A stretch of 50,252 bases of DNA from an uncultured Clostridia bacterium (GCA_944351415.1 CALVPQ010000010.1:1-50252); one strand, 5' to 3'; shown: positions 7,246 to 16,597, counted from the first letter of the stretch. Numbers and translations are program-made. Notes: generated from the letters alone by a model not told the origin.

Positions 7246-10200
7246 ATGACTAAATCTAAATCAAAAATTAAAGGAATTTTTAAAGGAGTTGCTCTTGGAT
7301 TTGCCTTTGTTTTATGTAGTGCATTTTTCCCTGTAGATGCAGTAAAATCATTAGCAGCAAGCTGGTCTGGCACAAGTGAAACAGAAGCAAACTCACATAG
7401 AATTGAAGTTAATGGCGAAGCTGGAATTCAGAATAGTTCATCAACAGTGGTAAAGGGTGATAACTTCACAATTCCACAAGGTGAATATTATGCAGGCTCA
7501 ACAGCACACGTTATAGGAACAACACCTTCTGGCGATATAACAACTTCTAAAGTTGAAATTATCTATAAAGGAACTAACGATGTTGTAAGAACTATAGAAA
7601 ACCAAACAAGCTTCACAAATGTATCATTTGAAGCAAGCATGCTTGGAACTTATGTTATTCGCTATACTGTTGTTGATAATGAGATTGAATATTCTTATGA
7701 TTATGAAGTTGAATGTGAAGCTGGCGAGGCAACATTTGAATTTTTAGATAACGAACCTAACATCATTCCTTCTGTGTATGATAAACAACTTGTTCAAAGC
7801 AGACTTGATGCTGGGCTTATGACGTCAAGCAATGTTGTTATTCCACTTCCAACTGTAAATGATGAAGATGGACAAGCTATTCTCACTTCAGCAGATTCTG
7901 AGTATTACACAATTGATAGAAGCAGTTATCCAACAGGGGAAGGAGACACTGAAAATAAAAATTGCTTTGTATATATTAGTCTTACAAGTGGCAATGATAG
8001 TATCACACTACATCAAGATGCTAAAACTGGCGAGTTCTATATTGCAGGAACAGACCTTTTAGAAAATGCTGAAGATGGAACAGAATTTAAAATAACATAT
8101 TCATTCTATCAAGTTCGTTCAAACGGAAATGCAACTTTTATTGCATCAACAAGCACTACCTTCACAGTTGAAGATGAATATTATTATAACACAAGCGAAG
8201 AAGAAGAGGGAGATGCAGGCTACAGCCTTTCAACATCTTGGTCGACTTCAGTTCCTGATAGTGCAGTGGTTGGTGTTGAAGTAACTCTTCCATCAGTAAC
8301 TGCAACAACAAGAACATCAAATTCTCCAGCAAATGAAGAAGTTGAAGTTTACTATAAAGTTGAAGTTATGAAGATGGACGAAGATAACAGATATACAATT
8401 CCTGCCAATGATGTTATCACAGAAGACTTTACATTTAAGGCTACTGAAGAAGGTTCATATAGAATCACTTACACAGTAACCGACTTCTATGGAAATACTG
8501 CAGACACATCAAACACAACATTCTATATCACTAATGTTAGAGATACTCAGCAAGCAAATGTATATCTTTATGATGCAGCTATGGCTGAGGCAGATAGAGT
8601 TGATGAAAATGGTGATTATATTGATGTGACCTATAAACTTAAAACTCAAACAATCGCTAGAAACATAGTTATGTATGCAATCGCTGGAAAAGATAACATG
8701 GTTGAAGCCGATGAAATCACTTTAAGACGTGAAATAAGAGATGCAAGCAGTGTTGTTAGATTTAATGTAACCGAACAAAAATATAATAACTATAACTTAA
8801 TATTCGCTCCAGGACCAACAAGTTCAACATCTACTATGGACGATATTTATCTTCAAATTGTTCAAGATAACTATGACATCTATAGACAAATGATTTTAGA
8901 TAACGAAGCTGATGATAATGCAGAAAACGACCTTTCACCAGCAGTTGCCGCTGATATTAAAACATGGCTTTTAGGACACAACTATTTAATTGTAACAACA
9001 ACTTGGAATCAAGACCCAACAGGTGAGGTAATAGTTGATGGCGAGCCTGCAGAAAATGATGAAACAGCTATTGGTGAAATGATGGAAGCAGGTTTTGCTT
9101 ATGTTAAACCTACATCATCAAATGGATATACTTTCTCAGCACAAAACTATACTTTCTACTATTATGCAAATGATGGTATGAATAATAATACTGAGAGAGC
9201 TCAGAACTACACTGTAAGACTTGCTGATGAAGTATCTGATGCATCAGTTCCATCACTTACTTTCTCAACTGACCTTCAATCTTCATACCTTCCAGGTGAA
9301 ACAATTGAATTTTCTGTTGCATCAGCATCAGACACAGTTGACTCAAGAATTGAAACAGTAACTGCATATAGATTTCTTAATAGTGATGGTGAAACTGTAA
9401 CAAATAGTGACACTACAAAAACATTAAGATATGTTATACCATCAAGTGCAAGCTATAATCAAAAAGATGCAAATAAATGGTATGTAACAAGTAGAGATGA
9501 AGCAACAGGATATGTAACATCAACAGGTTGGTTCTACGATAAATCAGCAAGTTCATATTCAATTAATCTTACAGATGCCCCAGAAGGTGCTGTAAGTGTT
9601 GAAATTTTTGCTTATGCAATAGATGATTATGGTAACATTGGTTTCTATAACAGAGTTATATCTATTTCAACTGCAGTTGACCAAGATATGCCAACACTTC
9701 AGTCAATAACAAATGCTCCAGACCCTATTAGAGAAAATCAAAGCTATGAAGCTCCAGACACTATTTCACTTCCACTTATTAAGTTTAGTGATGTAAATCC
9801 AGAGTTTATGCATGCCAAAGTATCTATTTATAAGATTGCTTCAGATGGCAGCAAGAGTATAGTTCAAAGCTCTAATATGCAAACTCGTGTTGATTCATAT
9901 AGGGGAATGTATACAGTTGATGCTGGAAACTTCACTGCTTCAACACAAGGAACATATCAAGCTGTAGTAACTGTTCAAGATTCTGCTAATCACACAGTCA
10001 CATTATATTTCACATATTATGTGGGTGGAGAAGGTTATGTTGAAGACCCAGAAATAGCAAATATCACAACAGAACCATTAGAAGTTTTGATTGACACTGA
10101 ACTTTATCTTGAACCACCAACAATCTCAGTTTCTGACACTGAAAATTATGGTTATATTGGTCTTGACAGTAATGATGACTCATTCACTTCAACTTACTAT

Positions 10201-11523
10201 ACAACAACAATAAGTTCATCAAGTCACAGCAATTATAAACTTGACCAATATTATTTCACAGGTGAAGCTGCAGGTGTATATAAACTTCAATACCATGTTT
10301 TCTTAATGAGATATAGACTTGATGCACTTCTTCCTGGTGGTGCAACTGATGAAAATGCTGGTATCTACTTAGACGAAGCTGGAAAACTTAAATATAAAGA
10401 AGCAACATCAACAGGAACATCATATTATGTTCTTTTTGAAGAAGTTTATGATGAAGATGGAGAAGAGAACAATACTAATGTTATAGACTATACAGTAACT
10501 TTAAATACAGACATCTATGGAAATGGAACAACCCTAGCTGACCTTGGTGTTTATAACAGTATCGAGGCACTTCTTGAAGCTTACTCAGTTAATACGTTTG
10601 CTTTCACTAGCCTACCACAAACAATCACAGTAAGCGACATCGAAATTGAAGTTTCTATTGATGATGAGGTTTATGAAAAGACCCAATATCCAAATATTCC
10701 AGAAGATGATGCTGAAATAGTAAGACTTCCTATCGTTAAACCACAACCACAAATTAAAGGTGAAGGTGAAGTTAACTATGAAGATTCTTATGTGAGTATA
10801 ACCTGCCTTTCAGGTTCTTCACAAACAACTATTGCAAGAATCAGTCTTGAAGATTGGGAAGAGGCTGTTAATGAATCTAATTCTAACGACTTAGAGGTTG
10901 TAGGTGAATCAATCTTCTTAAAACTTGCAAGAAATGGTGAATATAGAATAAGATATTCAATTCAAGGTATGAATCACTTAGGGCAGAATGTTGGCGACCC
11001 AGAAGTTATAGAATACACAATTTCAAATGGTGACGTAACAGACCCTGAAATTACTTTTGAAGATAACTTTATAAATGATACCTATAACTTAGGCGATACA
11101 CTTATTCTAAATATGGCAGGACTTCAAGTTAGTGATAATGTAACAACTGACACAGATTATCTTTTAAGCACTATGTCTATTTCTCTGGCAACTCCAGATG
11201 GAACTACTGTTCCTCTTAACGATGAAGGCGACGGAGATGTAATTTCTTATGAATATACACTAAACGTGGCAGGTGATTATACTTTAACAGTAACTGTAAA
11301 AGATGAAGCTGGTAATGATGTATCAAGGTCAGTTTCATTCACAGTTTCAACTAACGAAACAGAGCCTGTATCTGTTCAAGAAGTTCTTGGTGGAGTTCTT
11401 ATAGGACTTTCAGTTGCAGTTCTTGCTGGTGTTGTAATCTACTTCGTTGTATCAAAAGTTAAACTTGATAAAAAAGAAAAAGGTTATAAAGTAGACAGTA
11501 AGAATGATAAAAATAAAGAATAA
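7246..11523 (+). CDS. Large membrane-anchored surface protein with Ig-like repeats
   Basis: The 1425-residue protein has an N-terminal signal peptide (basic MTKSKSKIKG, then a hydrophobic core to about residue 37). A very long, acidic, Ser/Thr/Asn/Tyr-rich beta-strand region follows, and a single membrane helix near the C-terminus (about residues 1382-1404) ends in a short Lys/Asp-rich cytoplasmic tail. Several segments look like bacterial Ig-like or cadherin-like modules, ending in G-x-Y-x-I/L-x-Y-x-V-x-D-x-x-G-N (for example YRITYTVTDFYGN and YTLTVTVKDEAGN). There is no LPXTG sorting signal; the helix is the anchor. The likely role is adhesion or cell-surface structure, which is inferred. 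It has its own promoter and terminator. Confidence 0.75.
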   Translation: MTKSKSKIKGIFKGVALGFAFVLCSAFFPVDAVKSLAASWSGTSETEANSHRIEVNGEAGIQNSSSTVVKGDNFTIPQGEYYAGSTAHVIGTTPSGDITTSKVEIIYKGTNDVVRTIENQTSFTNVSFEASMLGTYVIRYTVVDNEIEYSYDYEVECEAGEATFEFLDNEPNIIPSVYDKQLVQSRLDAGLMTSSNVVIPLPTVNDEDGQAILTSADSEYYTIDRSSYPTGEGDTENKNCFVYISLTSGNDSITLHQDAKTGEFYIAGTDLLENAEDGTEFKITYSFYQVRSNGNATFIASTSTTFTVEDEYYYNTSEEEEGDAGYSLSTSWSTSVPDSAVVGVEVTLPSVTATTRTSNSPANEEVEVYYKVEVMKMDEDNRYTIPANDVITEDFTFKATEEGSYRITYTVTDFYGNTADTSNTTFYITNVRDTQQANVYLYDAAMAEADRVDENGDYIDVTYKLKTQTIARNIVMYAIAGKDNMVEADEITLRREIRDASSVVRFNVTEQKYNNYNLIFAPGPTSSTSTMDDIYLQIVQDNYDIYRQMILDNEADDNAENDLSPAVAADIKTWLLGHNYLIVTTTWNQDPTGEVIVDGEPAENDETAIGEMMEAGFAYVKPTSSNGYTFSAQNYTFYYYANDGMNNNTERAQNYTVRLADEVSDASVPSLTFSTDLQSSYLPGETIEFSVASASDTVDSRIETVTAYRFLNSDGETVTNSDTTKTLRYVIPSSASYNQKDANKWYVTSRDEATGYVTSTGWFYDKSASSYSINLTDAPEGAVSVEIFAYAIDDYGNIGFYNRVISISTAVDQDMPTLQSITNAPDPIRENQSYEAPDTISLPLIKFSDVNPEFMHAKVSIYKIASDGSKSIVQSSNMQTRVDSYRGMYTVDAGNFTASTQGTYQAVVTVQDSANHTVTLYFTYYVGGEGYVEDPEIANITTEPLEVLIDTELYLEPPTISVSDTENYGYIGLDSNDDSFTSTYYTTTISSSSHSNYKLDQYYFTGEAAGVYKLQYHVFLMRYRLDALLPGGATDENAGIYLDEAGKLKYKEATSTGTSYYVLFEEVYDEDGEENNTNVIDYTVTLNTDIYGNGTTLADLGVYNSIEALLEAYSVNTFAFTSLPQTITVSDIEIEVSIDDEVYEKTQYPNIPEDDAEIVRLPIVKPQPQIKGEGEVNYEDSYVSITCLSGSSQTTIARISLEDWEEAVNESNSNDLEVVGESIFLKLARNGEYRIRYSIQGMNHLGQNVGDPEVIEYTISNGDVTDPEITFEDNFINDTYNLGDTLILNMAGLQVSDNVTTDTDYLLSTMSISLATPDGTTVPLNDEGDGDVISYEYTLNVAGDYTLTVTVKDEAGNDVSRSVSFTVSTNETEPVSVQEVLGGVLIGLSVAVLAGVVIYFVVSKVKLDKKEKGYKVDSKNDKNKE

Positions 11524-11528
11524 TAAAA

Positions 11529-11560
11529 ATGCAAGGTTTATACCTTGCTTTTTATTTTTA
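11529..11560 (+). terminator. Terminator of surface protein gene
   Basis: GCAAGGT and ACCTTGC arms with a 4-base loop are followed by a T-rich tract, directly after the stop codon. From here to about 11726 the sequence is AT-rich and empty. Confidence 0.8.
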
Positions 11561-11726
11561 TATTTAATAACCTTATTTTTAATGCTATATTATTTTATTA
11601 TTTTTAATACTATTTTTTTGAACTAAGGTTTAAAATAATAATTAATAATAACTAAGAATAAATATTTTTTTATAGAAAAATAGCACATATATTTTACTTT
11701 TATTATTTTATAATTATAATTTTTAC

Positions 11727-11755
11727 TTGACAAAATTATCTACTTATGATATATT
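11727..11755 (+). promoter_or_regulatory. Promoter of the rplU operon
   Basis: A consensus TTGACA (11727-11732), a 17-base spacer and TATATT (11750-11755). It is the best-matching promoter in the window, as expected for ribosomal protein genes. Confidence 0.85.
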
Positions 11756-11761
11756 ATTAAA

Positions 11762-11848
11762 CGTATCCGTATGCATAAGGTATATAAGTCTTAAATTCGT
11801 TTTAAGCACCTGACATTTCGCAACGAGATTGGTTAGAGGAGGTAAGAT
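11762..11848 (+). promoter_or_regulatory. L21 leader-like 5' region of rplU
   Basis: The roughly 87-base leader contains a CTTAAA-TTCG-TTTAAG type hairpin (about 11789-11805) and a conserved-looking GCACCTGACATTTCGCAA segment before a strong AGAGGAGG ribosome site. The placement and layout match the L21 leader found upstream of rplU in Firmicutes, which is thought to bind L21 for autoregulation. A covariance-model search would be needed to confirm it. Confidence 0.6.
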
Positions 11849-12157
11849 ATGTTTGCAGTAGTTCAAAGTGGCGGAAAGCAATATAAGGTAAGCGAAAACG
11901 ACATTATTAGTGTTGAAAAACTTAATAATGCAGTTGGCGATAAAGTTACTCTTGATGTATTGCTTGTAAGCGATAATGGAACTGTAGTTGCTGGCAATCC
12001 TTTTGTTAAAGGTGCTGTATGCGAAGCTGAAGTTGTTGCTCATGGTAAGGGCGATAAAATAGTAGTTTTTAAATACAAACCTAAGAAAAACGAAAGAAAA
12101 AAGCAAGGTCACAGACAACCATTCACTCAATTAAAGATATTGTCAATAAAAAAATAG
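11849..12157 (+). CDS. rplU: 50S ribosomal protein L21
   Basis: L21 binds 23S rRNA in the large subunit. The 102-residue protein begins MFAVVQSGGKQYKV, the family signature, and has KYKPKKNERKKQGHRQPFTQLKI near the C-terminus, split here as KYKPKKNERKK and GHRQPFTQLKI. The start is set by GGAGG 8 bases upstream. It is the first gene of the classical rplU-prp-rpmA operon and is probably regulated through its leader. Confidence 0.97.
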   Translation: MFAVVQSGGKQYKVSENDIISVEKLNNAVGDKVTLDVLLVSDNGTVVAGNPFVKGAVCEAEVVAHGKGDKIVVFKYKPKKNERKKQGHRQPFTQLKILSIKK

Positions 12158-12164
12158 GTATAAA

Positions 12165-12485
12165 ATGACAAATATAACATTCTTTAAAAAGAATAAAATA
12201 ATTATTGGTTTTGAAGTAAGTGGTCATACAGGAAAAGCTGACTACGGCGAAGACCTGCTTTGCTGTCAAATTTCAACTGTTGCTCAACTTGCTGTAGTTG
12301 GGGTGGAACAATTGAAGTTAAATGCCTTTAGGATTATTCAAGATGGTTATTTAAAACTTATGCTAAACGAAAATGATGCACTTGAACCAAAAATTCAGTT
12401 TTTATTTGATACTTGTTTAAATTCTTTTAAATCAATAATTATAGATGAAAAAAAATATGCAAAATTGGAGGTAAAAAATGTTTAA
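12165..12485 (+). CDS. prp: Ribosomal-processing cysteine protease Prp
   Basis: Prp removes the N-terminal extension of ribosomal protein L27 in Firmicutes and related phyla. The 106-residue protein has [19 protein letters not shown], matching the family's catalytic His (H21) and Cys (C33, with C34 adjacent) segment. It lies between rplU and rpmA and overlaps rpmA by 8 bases, so L27 and its protease are made together. The doubled Cys is slightly unusual, as the common form is a single Cys followed by small residues. Confidence 0.92.
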   Translation: MTNITFFKKNKIIIGFEVSGHTGKADYGEDLLCCQISTVAQLAVVGVEQLKLNAFRIIQDGYLKLMLNENDALEPKIQFLFDTCLNSFKSIIIDEKKYAKLEVKNV

Positions 12486-12753
12486 GTTTAATGCTCAACT
12501 TTTTGCTCATAAGAAGGGTGGTGGTAGCACCAAAAATGGTCGTGACTCTCAAAGCAAACGTCTAGGAGTTAAGGCATACTCAGGCGAAGCTGTTACTGCT
12601 GGCTCTATTATTGTAAGACAAAGGGGAACAAAAATCTATCCAGGTCAAAATGTTGGCATGGGTAAAGATTATACACTTTATGCACTTTGTGATGGTGTTG
12701 TAAAGTTTGGACAAAGCAATGCTAAAAAAATTGTTTCAGTTGTTGCAGAGTAA
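12478..12753 (+). CDS. rpmA: 50S ribosomal protein L27 with cleavable N-terminal extension
   Basis: L27 sits near the peptidyl-transferase centre. The 91-residue protein begins MFKFNAQLF, an extension ending in the Prp-cleavage-like motif, before the true N-terminus [15 protein letters not shown]. Cleavage after F9 is predicted from studied Firmicutes homologs. The conserved [17 protein letters not shown] and [10 protein letters not shown] segments are present. A GGAGG site lies inside the 3' end of prp. A strong terminator follows, ending the operon. Confidence 0.96.
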   Translation: MFKFNAQLFAHKKGGGSTKNGRDSQSKRLGVKAYSGEAVTAGSIIVRQRGTKIYPGQNVGMGKDYTLYALCDGVVKFGQSNAKKIVSVVAE

Positions 12754-12762
12754 AAGGTTATA

Positions 12763-12796
12763 AAAAAAAGATGTCAATTATAAGACATCTTTTTTT
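12763..12796 (+). terminator. Terminator of the rplU-prp-rpmA operon
   Basis: The AAAAGATGTC and GACATCTTTT arms with a 7-base loop are followed by seven T residues. Confidence 0.85.
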
Positions 12797-12847
12797 ATTA
12801 TAATATATTTTGTCATTTTTTGTAGGGTAAATGCATAGTTTTATCTT

Positions 12848-13141
12848 GTGGAAAGTTCATTTATAGAATTAAGATGTAAAGAGATTGTTAACGTTCTTGA
12901 TGGTAGACGTCTTGGACATATAATTGATATGGTGTTTGATTTGAGCTCTGCTAGAGTTTTAGGTTTTGTTGTGCCTGGTGAAAAAACGGGCTGGAATTTA
13001 TTTAAAAATTCAAACCAACTTTTTATTCCTTATGGTTGTGTTGTAAGAATAGGTGAGGATACGATTTTAGTGGAACTTCCAGCACAAGGAGTCCCAACAA
13101 ATCCTTATGTATTATCTCAGAACAATGAAAAAAACAGATAA
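12848..13141 (+). CDS. YlmC/YmxH-family PRC-barrel sporulation-associated protein
   Basis: This 97-residue protein has the PRC-barrel pattern of the YlmC/YmxH family: LRCKEIVNVLDGRRLGHIIDMVFD, here seen as LRCKEIVNVLDGRRLG and IIDMVFD, then VLGFVVPGE and IPYGCVVRIGEDTILVE. Members are linked to sporulation in Bacillus and Clostridia by expression and co-occurrence; a direct biochemical role is not established. Translation must start at the GTG at 12848, since no in-frame ATG lies upstream. The ribosome site is weak, so expression is probably modest. It is transcribed alone between two terminators. Confidence 0.8.
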   Translation: MESSFIELRCKEIVNVLDGRRLGHIIDMVFDLSSARVLGFVVPGEKTGWNLFKNSNQLFIPYGCVVRIGEDTILVELPAQGVPTNPYVLSQNNEKNR

Positions 13142-13173
13142 TAATTTAAAATTAAATTAAAAACTAAATAAAA

Positions 13174-13206
13174 TAAAAAAAATAGGCTTTAAAAGCCTAT
13201 TTTTTA
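13174..13206. terminator. Bidirectional terminator between ylmC-like and nrdR
   Basis: AAATAGGCTTT and AAAGCCTATTT are perfectly complementary, with A and T runs on either side, serving the converging genes. Confidence 0.85.
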
Positions 13207-13238
13207 TTTAAAAAATTATTTTTTCACATTTTTGTAAA

Positions 13239-13676
13239 CTATAAGCTATTTAAAAAATTTCTATAGTCCTCAGCATTTTGAAAGTTCTTAAAAACAGAAG
13301 CATAGCGGACGGCAGCTACAATATCTAAATCTTTTAATATTTTAAGCACAACCTCTCCAAGTGAACTTGCCTTAATTTCTTGCATCATTTTATTTTGAAT
13401 ATTTTTCTCTATATCGCTAACAATAGCATCAATTTGTTCTTCACTTATTGGACGTTTTGCAGTTGCAAGAACAATGCTATTTTTAAGTTTTTTTGCATCA
13501 TAAGATTGCCTTGAACCATCTCTTTTAACAATAGAGAAAGGTATTTTTTCAACATATTCATAAGTTGTAAATCTTCTTCCACAGCTATTACATTCACGTC
13601 TACGTCTAATACTTTCATCACTATTTCTTGAGTCTAAAACCTTATTATCTTCGCTACCACAATAAATGCATTTCAT
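13239..13676 (-). CDS. nrdR: Transcriptional repressor NrdR
   Basis: NrdR is the zinc-ribbon/ATP-cone repressor of ribonucleotide reductase genes. The N-terminal zinc ribbon has CIYCGSEDNKVLDSR and CNSCGRRFTTYE (four Cys), followed by the ATP-cone domain from about residue 48 (VKRDGSRQSYDAKKL). The length of 145 residues is typical. I chose the ATG at 13676: AGGAG lies 8 bases before it, and the longer frame would need a TTG. No nrd gene is in this window, so its targets lie elsewhere. Confidence 0.95.
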   Translation of the reverse strand: MKCIYCGSEDNKVLDSRNSDESIRRRRECNSCGRRFTTYEYVEKIPFSIVKRDGSRQSYDAKKLKNSIVLATAKRPISEEQIDAIVSDIEKNIQNKMMQEIKASSLGEVVLKILKDLDIVAAVRYASVFKNFQNAEDYRNFLNSL

Positions 13677-13872
13677 AATCAAATCTCCTTATATATATTT
13701 TAGCATATTTTTATTGCCTTTCAAACAAAAATTATCTTTTTACAAAAAATGTCATATAAAGAAAAAAAATGTATTAATAGATTAAAAGTATTTTTGATAA
13801 TTATAACATAAATTTTTTAAAAAATATTGAATTTTATGTCTATAAAAACTTAATTTAACATAATTTAATTAT

Positions 13873-14100
13873 ATGCAAAGATTAAGTGAGTGCAAAGAGC
13901 AAAAGTTTTATTCCATAATAAAAATTGATAATGTGCAGTCTGAAAAAATCAGACGTCGTTTATATGATTTAGGTTTTCTTTCAGGACAAAGGATAAGGGT
14001 TGTTTATAAATCACTTTTAAAAAAAGCATATATGATAGAAATTAGGGGATACACACTTTCATTGCGAAATACTATAGTAAATGCAATCATGGTTGAATAA
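13873..14100 (+). CDS. feoA: Ferrous iron transport protein FeoA
   Basis: FeoA is a small SH3-like cytosolic partner of the FeoB iron transporter. The 75-residue protein shows RRRLYDLGFLSGQRIRVVY and a closing IEIRGYTLSLRNTIVNAI, both family-typical. feoB follows after 11 bases, with its own AAAGGAA site. No ribosome site precedes the feoA ATG; the leader is almost purely A/T, so initiation may be SD-independent. No obvious Fur-type operator could be distinguished in the AT-rich upstream DNA. Confidence 0.88.
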   Translation: MQRLSECKEQKFYSIIKIDNVQSEKIRRRLYDLGFLSGQRIRVVYKSLLKKAYMIEIRGYTLSLRNTIVNAIMVE

Positions 14101-14111
14101 AAGGAACTTTT

Positions 14112-16250
14112 ATGATTCAAGTAAACTTAGTAGGCAACCCAAACACAGGGAAAACAACACTCTTTAATTCTTTAACTCATTCAGAGGAGCATGTAGGCAA
14201 TTGGCATGGTGTGACGGTTGAAGAAAAGGCAAAACTCTATAAATATAAAGATAACGACATAAACATAGTAGACCTTCCAGGTATTTATTCTCTTTCACCG
14301 CTTAGTTACGAAGAAAGGGTTGCCACCGATTATATAATAAAACATAAAAATCAAATAGTTGTAAATATATGTGATGCTAGCAATCTTCAACGTAATTTAT
14401 ATTTAACAATTGGGCTTATGGAGCTTGGCTGTCCAATAATTCTAGTGGTCAATCAAATAGATAAACGCAAGATATGCAAGATTGATTTTAATGGATTATC
14501 AAAAGAACTTGGCATAGATATTGTTTATCTTAATGCTAGTGATAAAAAAACTTTGATAAATTTAAATAATTGTATTTTAGAGTTAGATAAAAAATTAAAA
14601 GGAGGTTATAAGCCTGAATATAAATTAAAATATATAAACGTTTTTTTAGAAAAATATAACAATATATTAACGATTTTTGATGAAAAAATAGCAGAAAAAT
14701 CACAAAATAATTATAAATTTTCAGAATTTTTAAAAATTAAGATTTTAGAAAATGATGAGAATATCAAAAATGAATTAAATATAAAAACAGAATATTCAGC
14801 CATAGAAGAGATTGCAACTTATAGATATGATTATATTGATAATTTAATGGAAAAATATTCCACAAAGAAAAATCATGTCTATGGACAAAGTAAGCTTGAC
14901 AAAATTTTCTTAAACAAGTTTTTAGCACTTCCAATATTTTTAGTATTTTTGGCACTTTCTTTCTATCTTACCTTTTTCTCAATAGGTTCATACTTAAGTG
15001 ATTGGCTTAGTTATCTGCTTGATAAATTTATTTCAACACCTCTTTTAAATTTCTTAATAGCAAATTTGGGAGAAAATTCAGCTGTTGTAAGTTTGGTGGA
15101 AGATGCACTGATTGGTGGGGTAGGCTCTATTCTTACGTTTTTACCACAAGTGGCACTTTTATTTTTCTTTCTATCTCTTCTTGAAGATAGTGGTTATCTT
15201 TCACGTGTAGCTTTTGTTTTTGAAGATGTGCTTAGCAAAGTTGGGCTATCTGGGAAAAGCGTTTATACACTTTTGATGGGTTTTGGCTGTTCTACTACTG
15301 CTGTATTAACAGCTAGAAACATGGAAGATAAAAATTCAAAGATAAAAACAGGATTATTAACGCCATACATGAGTTGCTCAGCAAAATTTCCTATTTATGC
15401 AGTGCTTGGCGGGGCTTTTTTTGGTGCGAATAATATTTTTGTGATTATAGGTCTTTATATTCTTGGTGTAGTGATTGCAATATTGCTATCTTATATACTT
15501 GAGAAAACACTTTTAAAGAGTAAAGAACAATCATTTATTCTTGAGTTTCCACCATATAGAATGATGAGTTTAAAAAGAACCTCGGCTCTCCTTTGGCAAA
15601 ATGTTAAGCAATTTATCACACGTGTTGCAACACTTATTCTTGCAATGAATATTGTTGTGTGGCTATTGTCGAATTTTACAATAGGTTTTCACTTTATAGG
15701 TAACGGAAATGGAGTGAGTATCCTTGAAATGCTTGGAAAACTTCTTTCTCCTATCTTTATTCCACTAGGTTTTAATAGTTGGGGGCTTATTTCTGCTCTT
15801 ATTGCAGGGCTTGTTGCTAAGGAAGTTATTGTGTCATCTATAGCGATGTTTAATGGAGTGGAAGAAAACTCAATCAGCTCTATTCAGTCATCTGTTATCT
15901 TATCAACTTCAGCGGTTTATTTTGCAAGCAAAAGTTCCGTGCTATCATTTTTAGTTTTCTGTTTATTATATTTTCCATGTATTGCAACAACATCAGTTTT
16001 AATAAAAGAAATAGGGAAGAAGTGGACTTTTATAGGCGTTTTGCTTGAATTTATAATTGCATATTTAACAGCCTTTGTTATATACACTATTGCTAGAGTT
16101 TTTGAGGTTTATGGATTTATAAAAACTCTTTTGATATTCCTAACTATCCTTGTTATTATAACTGCAATTGTTTATATTATAAAAAGAATAAAAAAGAAAA
16201 AATTATGTGCATATAGTGATATTTGTAAAAAGAAATGTAAATTAAAATAA
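14112..16250 (+). CDS. feoB: Ferrous iron transporter FeoB
   Basis: FeoB is a GTPase-coupled membrane transporter for Fe(II). The N-terminal G domain has GNPNTGKTT (residues 8-16), DLPG (G3) and NQID (G4). A helical linker follows, then about ten membrane helices with the Gate motifs (for example LLMGFGCSTTAVLTARN and TPYMSCSAKFPIY). At 712 residues it has the usual length. The C-terminus is a short Cys-containing tail (CAYSDICKKKC) that could bind iron, as seen in some FeoB proteins. It forms an operon with feoA. Confidence 0.96.
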   Translation: MIQVNLVGNPNTGKTTLFNSLTHSEEHVGNWHGVTVEEKAKLYKYKDNDINIVDLPGIYSLSPLSYEERVATDYIIKHKNQIVVNICDASNLQRNLYLTIGLMELGCPIILVVNQIDKRKICKIDFNGLSKELGIDIVYLNASDKKTLINLNNCILELDKKLKGGYKPEYKLKYINVFLEKYNNILTIFDEKIAEKSQNNYKFSEFLKIKILENDENIKNELNIKTEYSAIEEIATYRYDYIDNLMEKYSTKKNHVYGQSKLDKIFLNKFLALPIFLVFLALSFYLTFFSIGSYLSDWLSYLLDKFISTPLLNFLIANLGENSAVVSLVEDALIGGVGSILTFLPQVALLFFFLSLLEDSGYLSRVAFVFEDVLSKVGLSGKSVYTLLMGFGCSTTAVLTARNMEDKNSKIKTGLLTPYMSCSAKFPIYAVLGGAFFGANNIFVIIGLYILGVVIAILLSYILEKTLLKSKEQSFILEFPPYRMMSLKRTSALLWQNVKQFITRVATLILAMNIVVWLLSNFTIGFHFIGNGNGVSILEMLGKLLSPIFIPLGFNSWGLISALIAGLVAKEVIVSSIAMFNGVEENSISSIQSSVILSTSAVYFASKSSVLSFLVFCLLYFPCIATTSVLIKEIGKKWTFIGVLLEFIIAYLTAFVIYTIARVFEVYGFIKTLLIFLTILVIITAIVYIIKRIKKKKLCAYSDICKKKCKLK

Positions 16251-16276
16251 AAAAATATATTTTAGGATTTTATAGT

Positions 16277-16395
16277 CCGTCTAGAGTTGTGAGCGGAAAT
16301 AAACCCAAGAGCTAAAGCCCTTGGGTTTTAAAAGGAAGCATAGCCTCCTTTTGCAAGCCGTATAGGCTTGCCTTTCCGCTCACAATCCTAGACGG
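16277..16395. repeat. Cloverleaf (four-way-junction) intergenic element 2
   Basis: The outer stem (16277-16299 with 16373-16395) is paired along 23 positions with one mismatch and one wobble. It encloses three hairpins: 16301-16309/16320-16328 (9 bp), 16330-16336/16346-16352 (7 bp) and 16353-16359/16365-16371 (7 bp). Almost nothing is unpaired at the junction. The architecture matches element 1 at 6354-6460, including the third hairpin built on GGCTTG/CAAGCC, while the other stems differ. It lies 26 bases after feoB and could also act as its terminator. Confidence 0.75.
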
Positions 16396-16492
16396 GAAAA
16401 AATTAATACTCTTAAATTAAGAAAGAAAAAAGATATTTTAAACTGAAAATTTTATTTTTCACAAAAAAACATTAATATGAATAAATAAGAAT

Positions 16493-16597
16493 ATGGAAAA
16501 ACAAAAAGATAATACAAAATATAGAATAATATGTGTCAAAGCACCTAAATGGTTAAGCTTTTTTCTAAAGAAATTCTTTAAATCAAAGAAGGCATAA
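16493..16597 (+). CDS. SpoVM-like small amphipathic protein
   Basis: This 34-codon ORF has a hydrophilic start followed by YRIICVKAPKWL and a Phe/Lys-rich amphipathic helix. The V/I-K-x-P-K-W/F-L core matches SpoVM, the curvature-sensing peptide that tethers the spore coat to the forespore membrane, whose central Pro is important. The C-terminal part (SFFLKKFFKSKKA) fits an amphipathic helix with basic end. The ribosome site is poor. It is isolated between element 2 and the glycosylase gene. Other sporulation genes are present in the window (yqfC, yqfD, ylmC-like), which supports the call; similarity over so short a peptide limits certainty. Confidence 0.5.
   Translation: MEKQKDNTKYRIICVKAPKWLSFFLKKFFKSKKA

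Noticed and set aside
7246..11523. The surface protein considered as a sortase substrate
   Set aside because: The C-terminus has a membrane helix and charged tail but no LPXTG-type motif.
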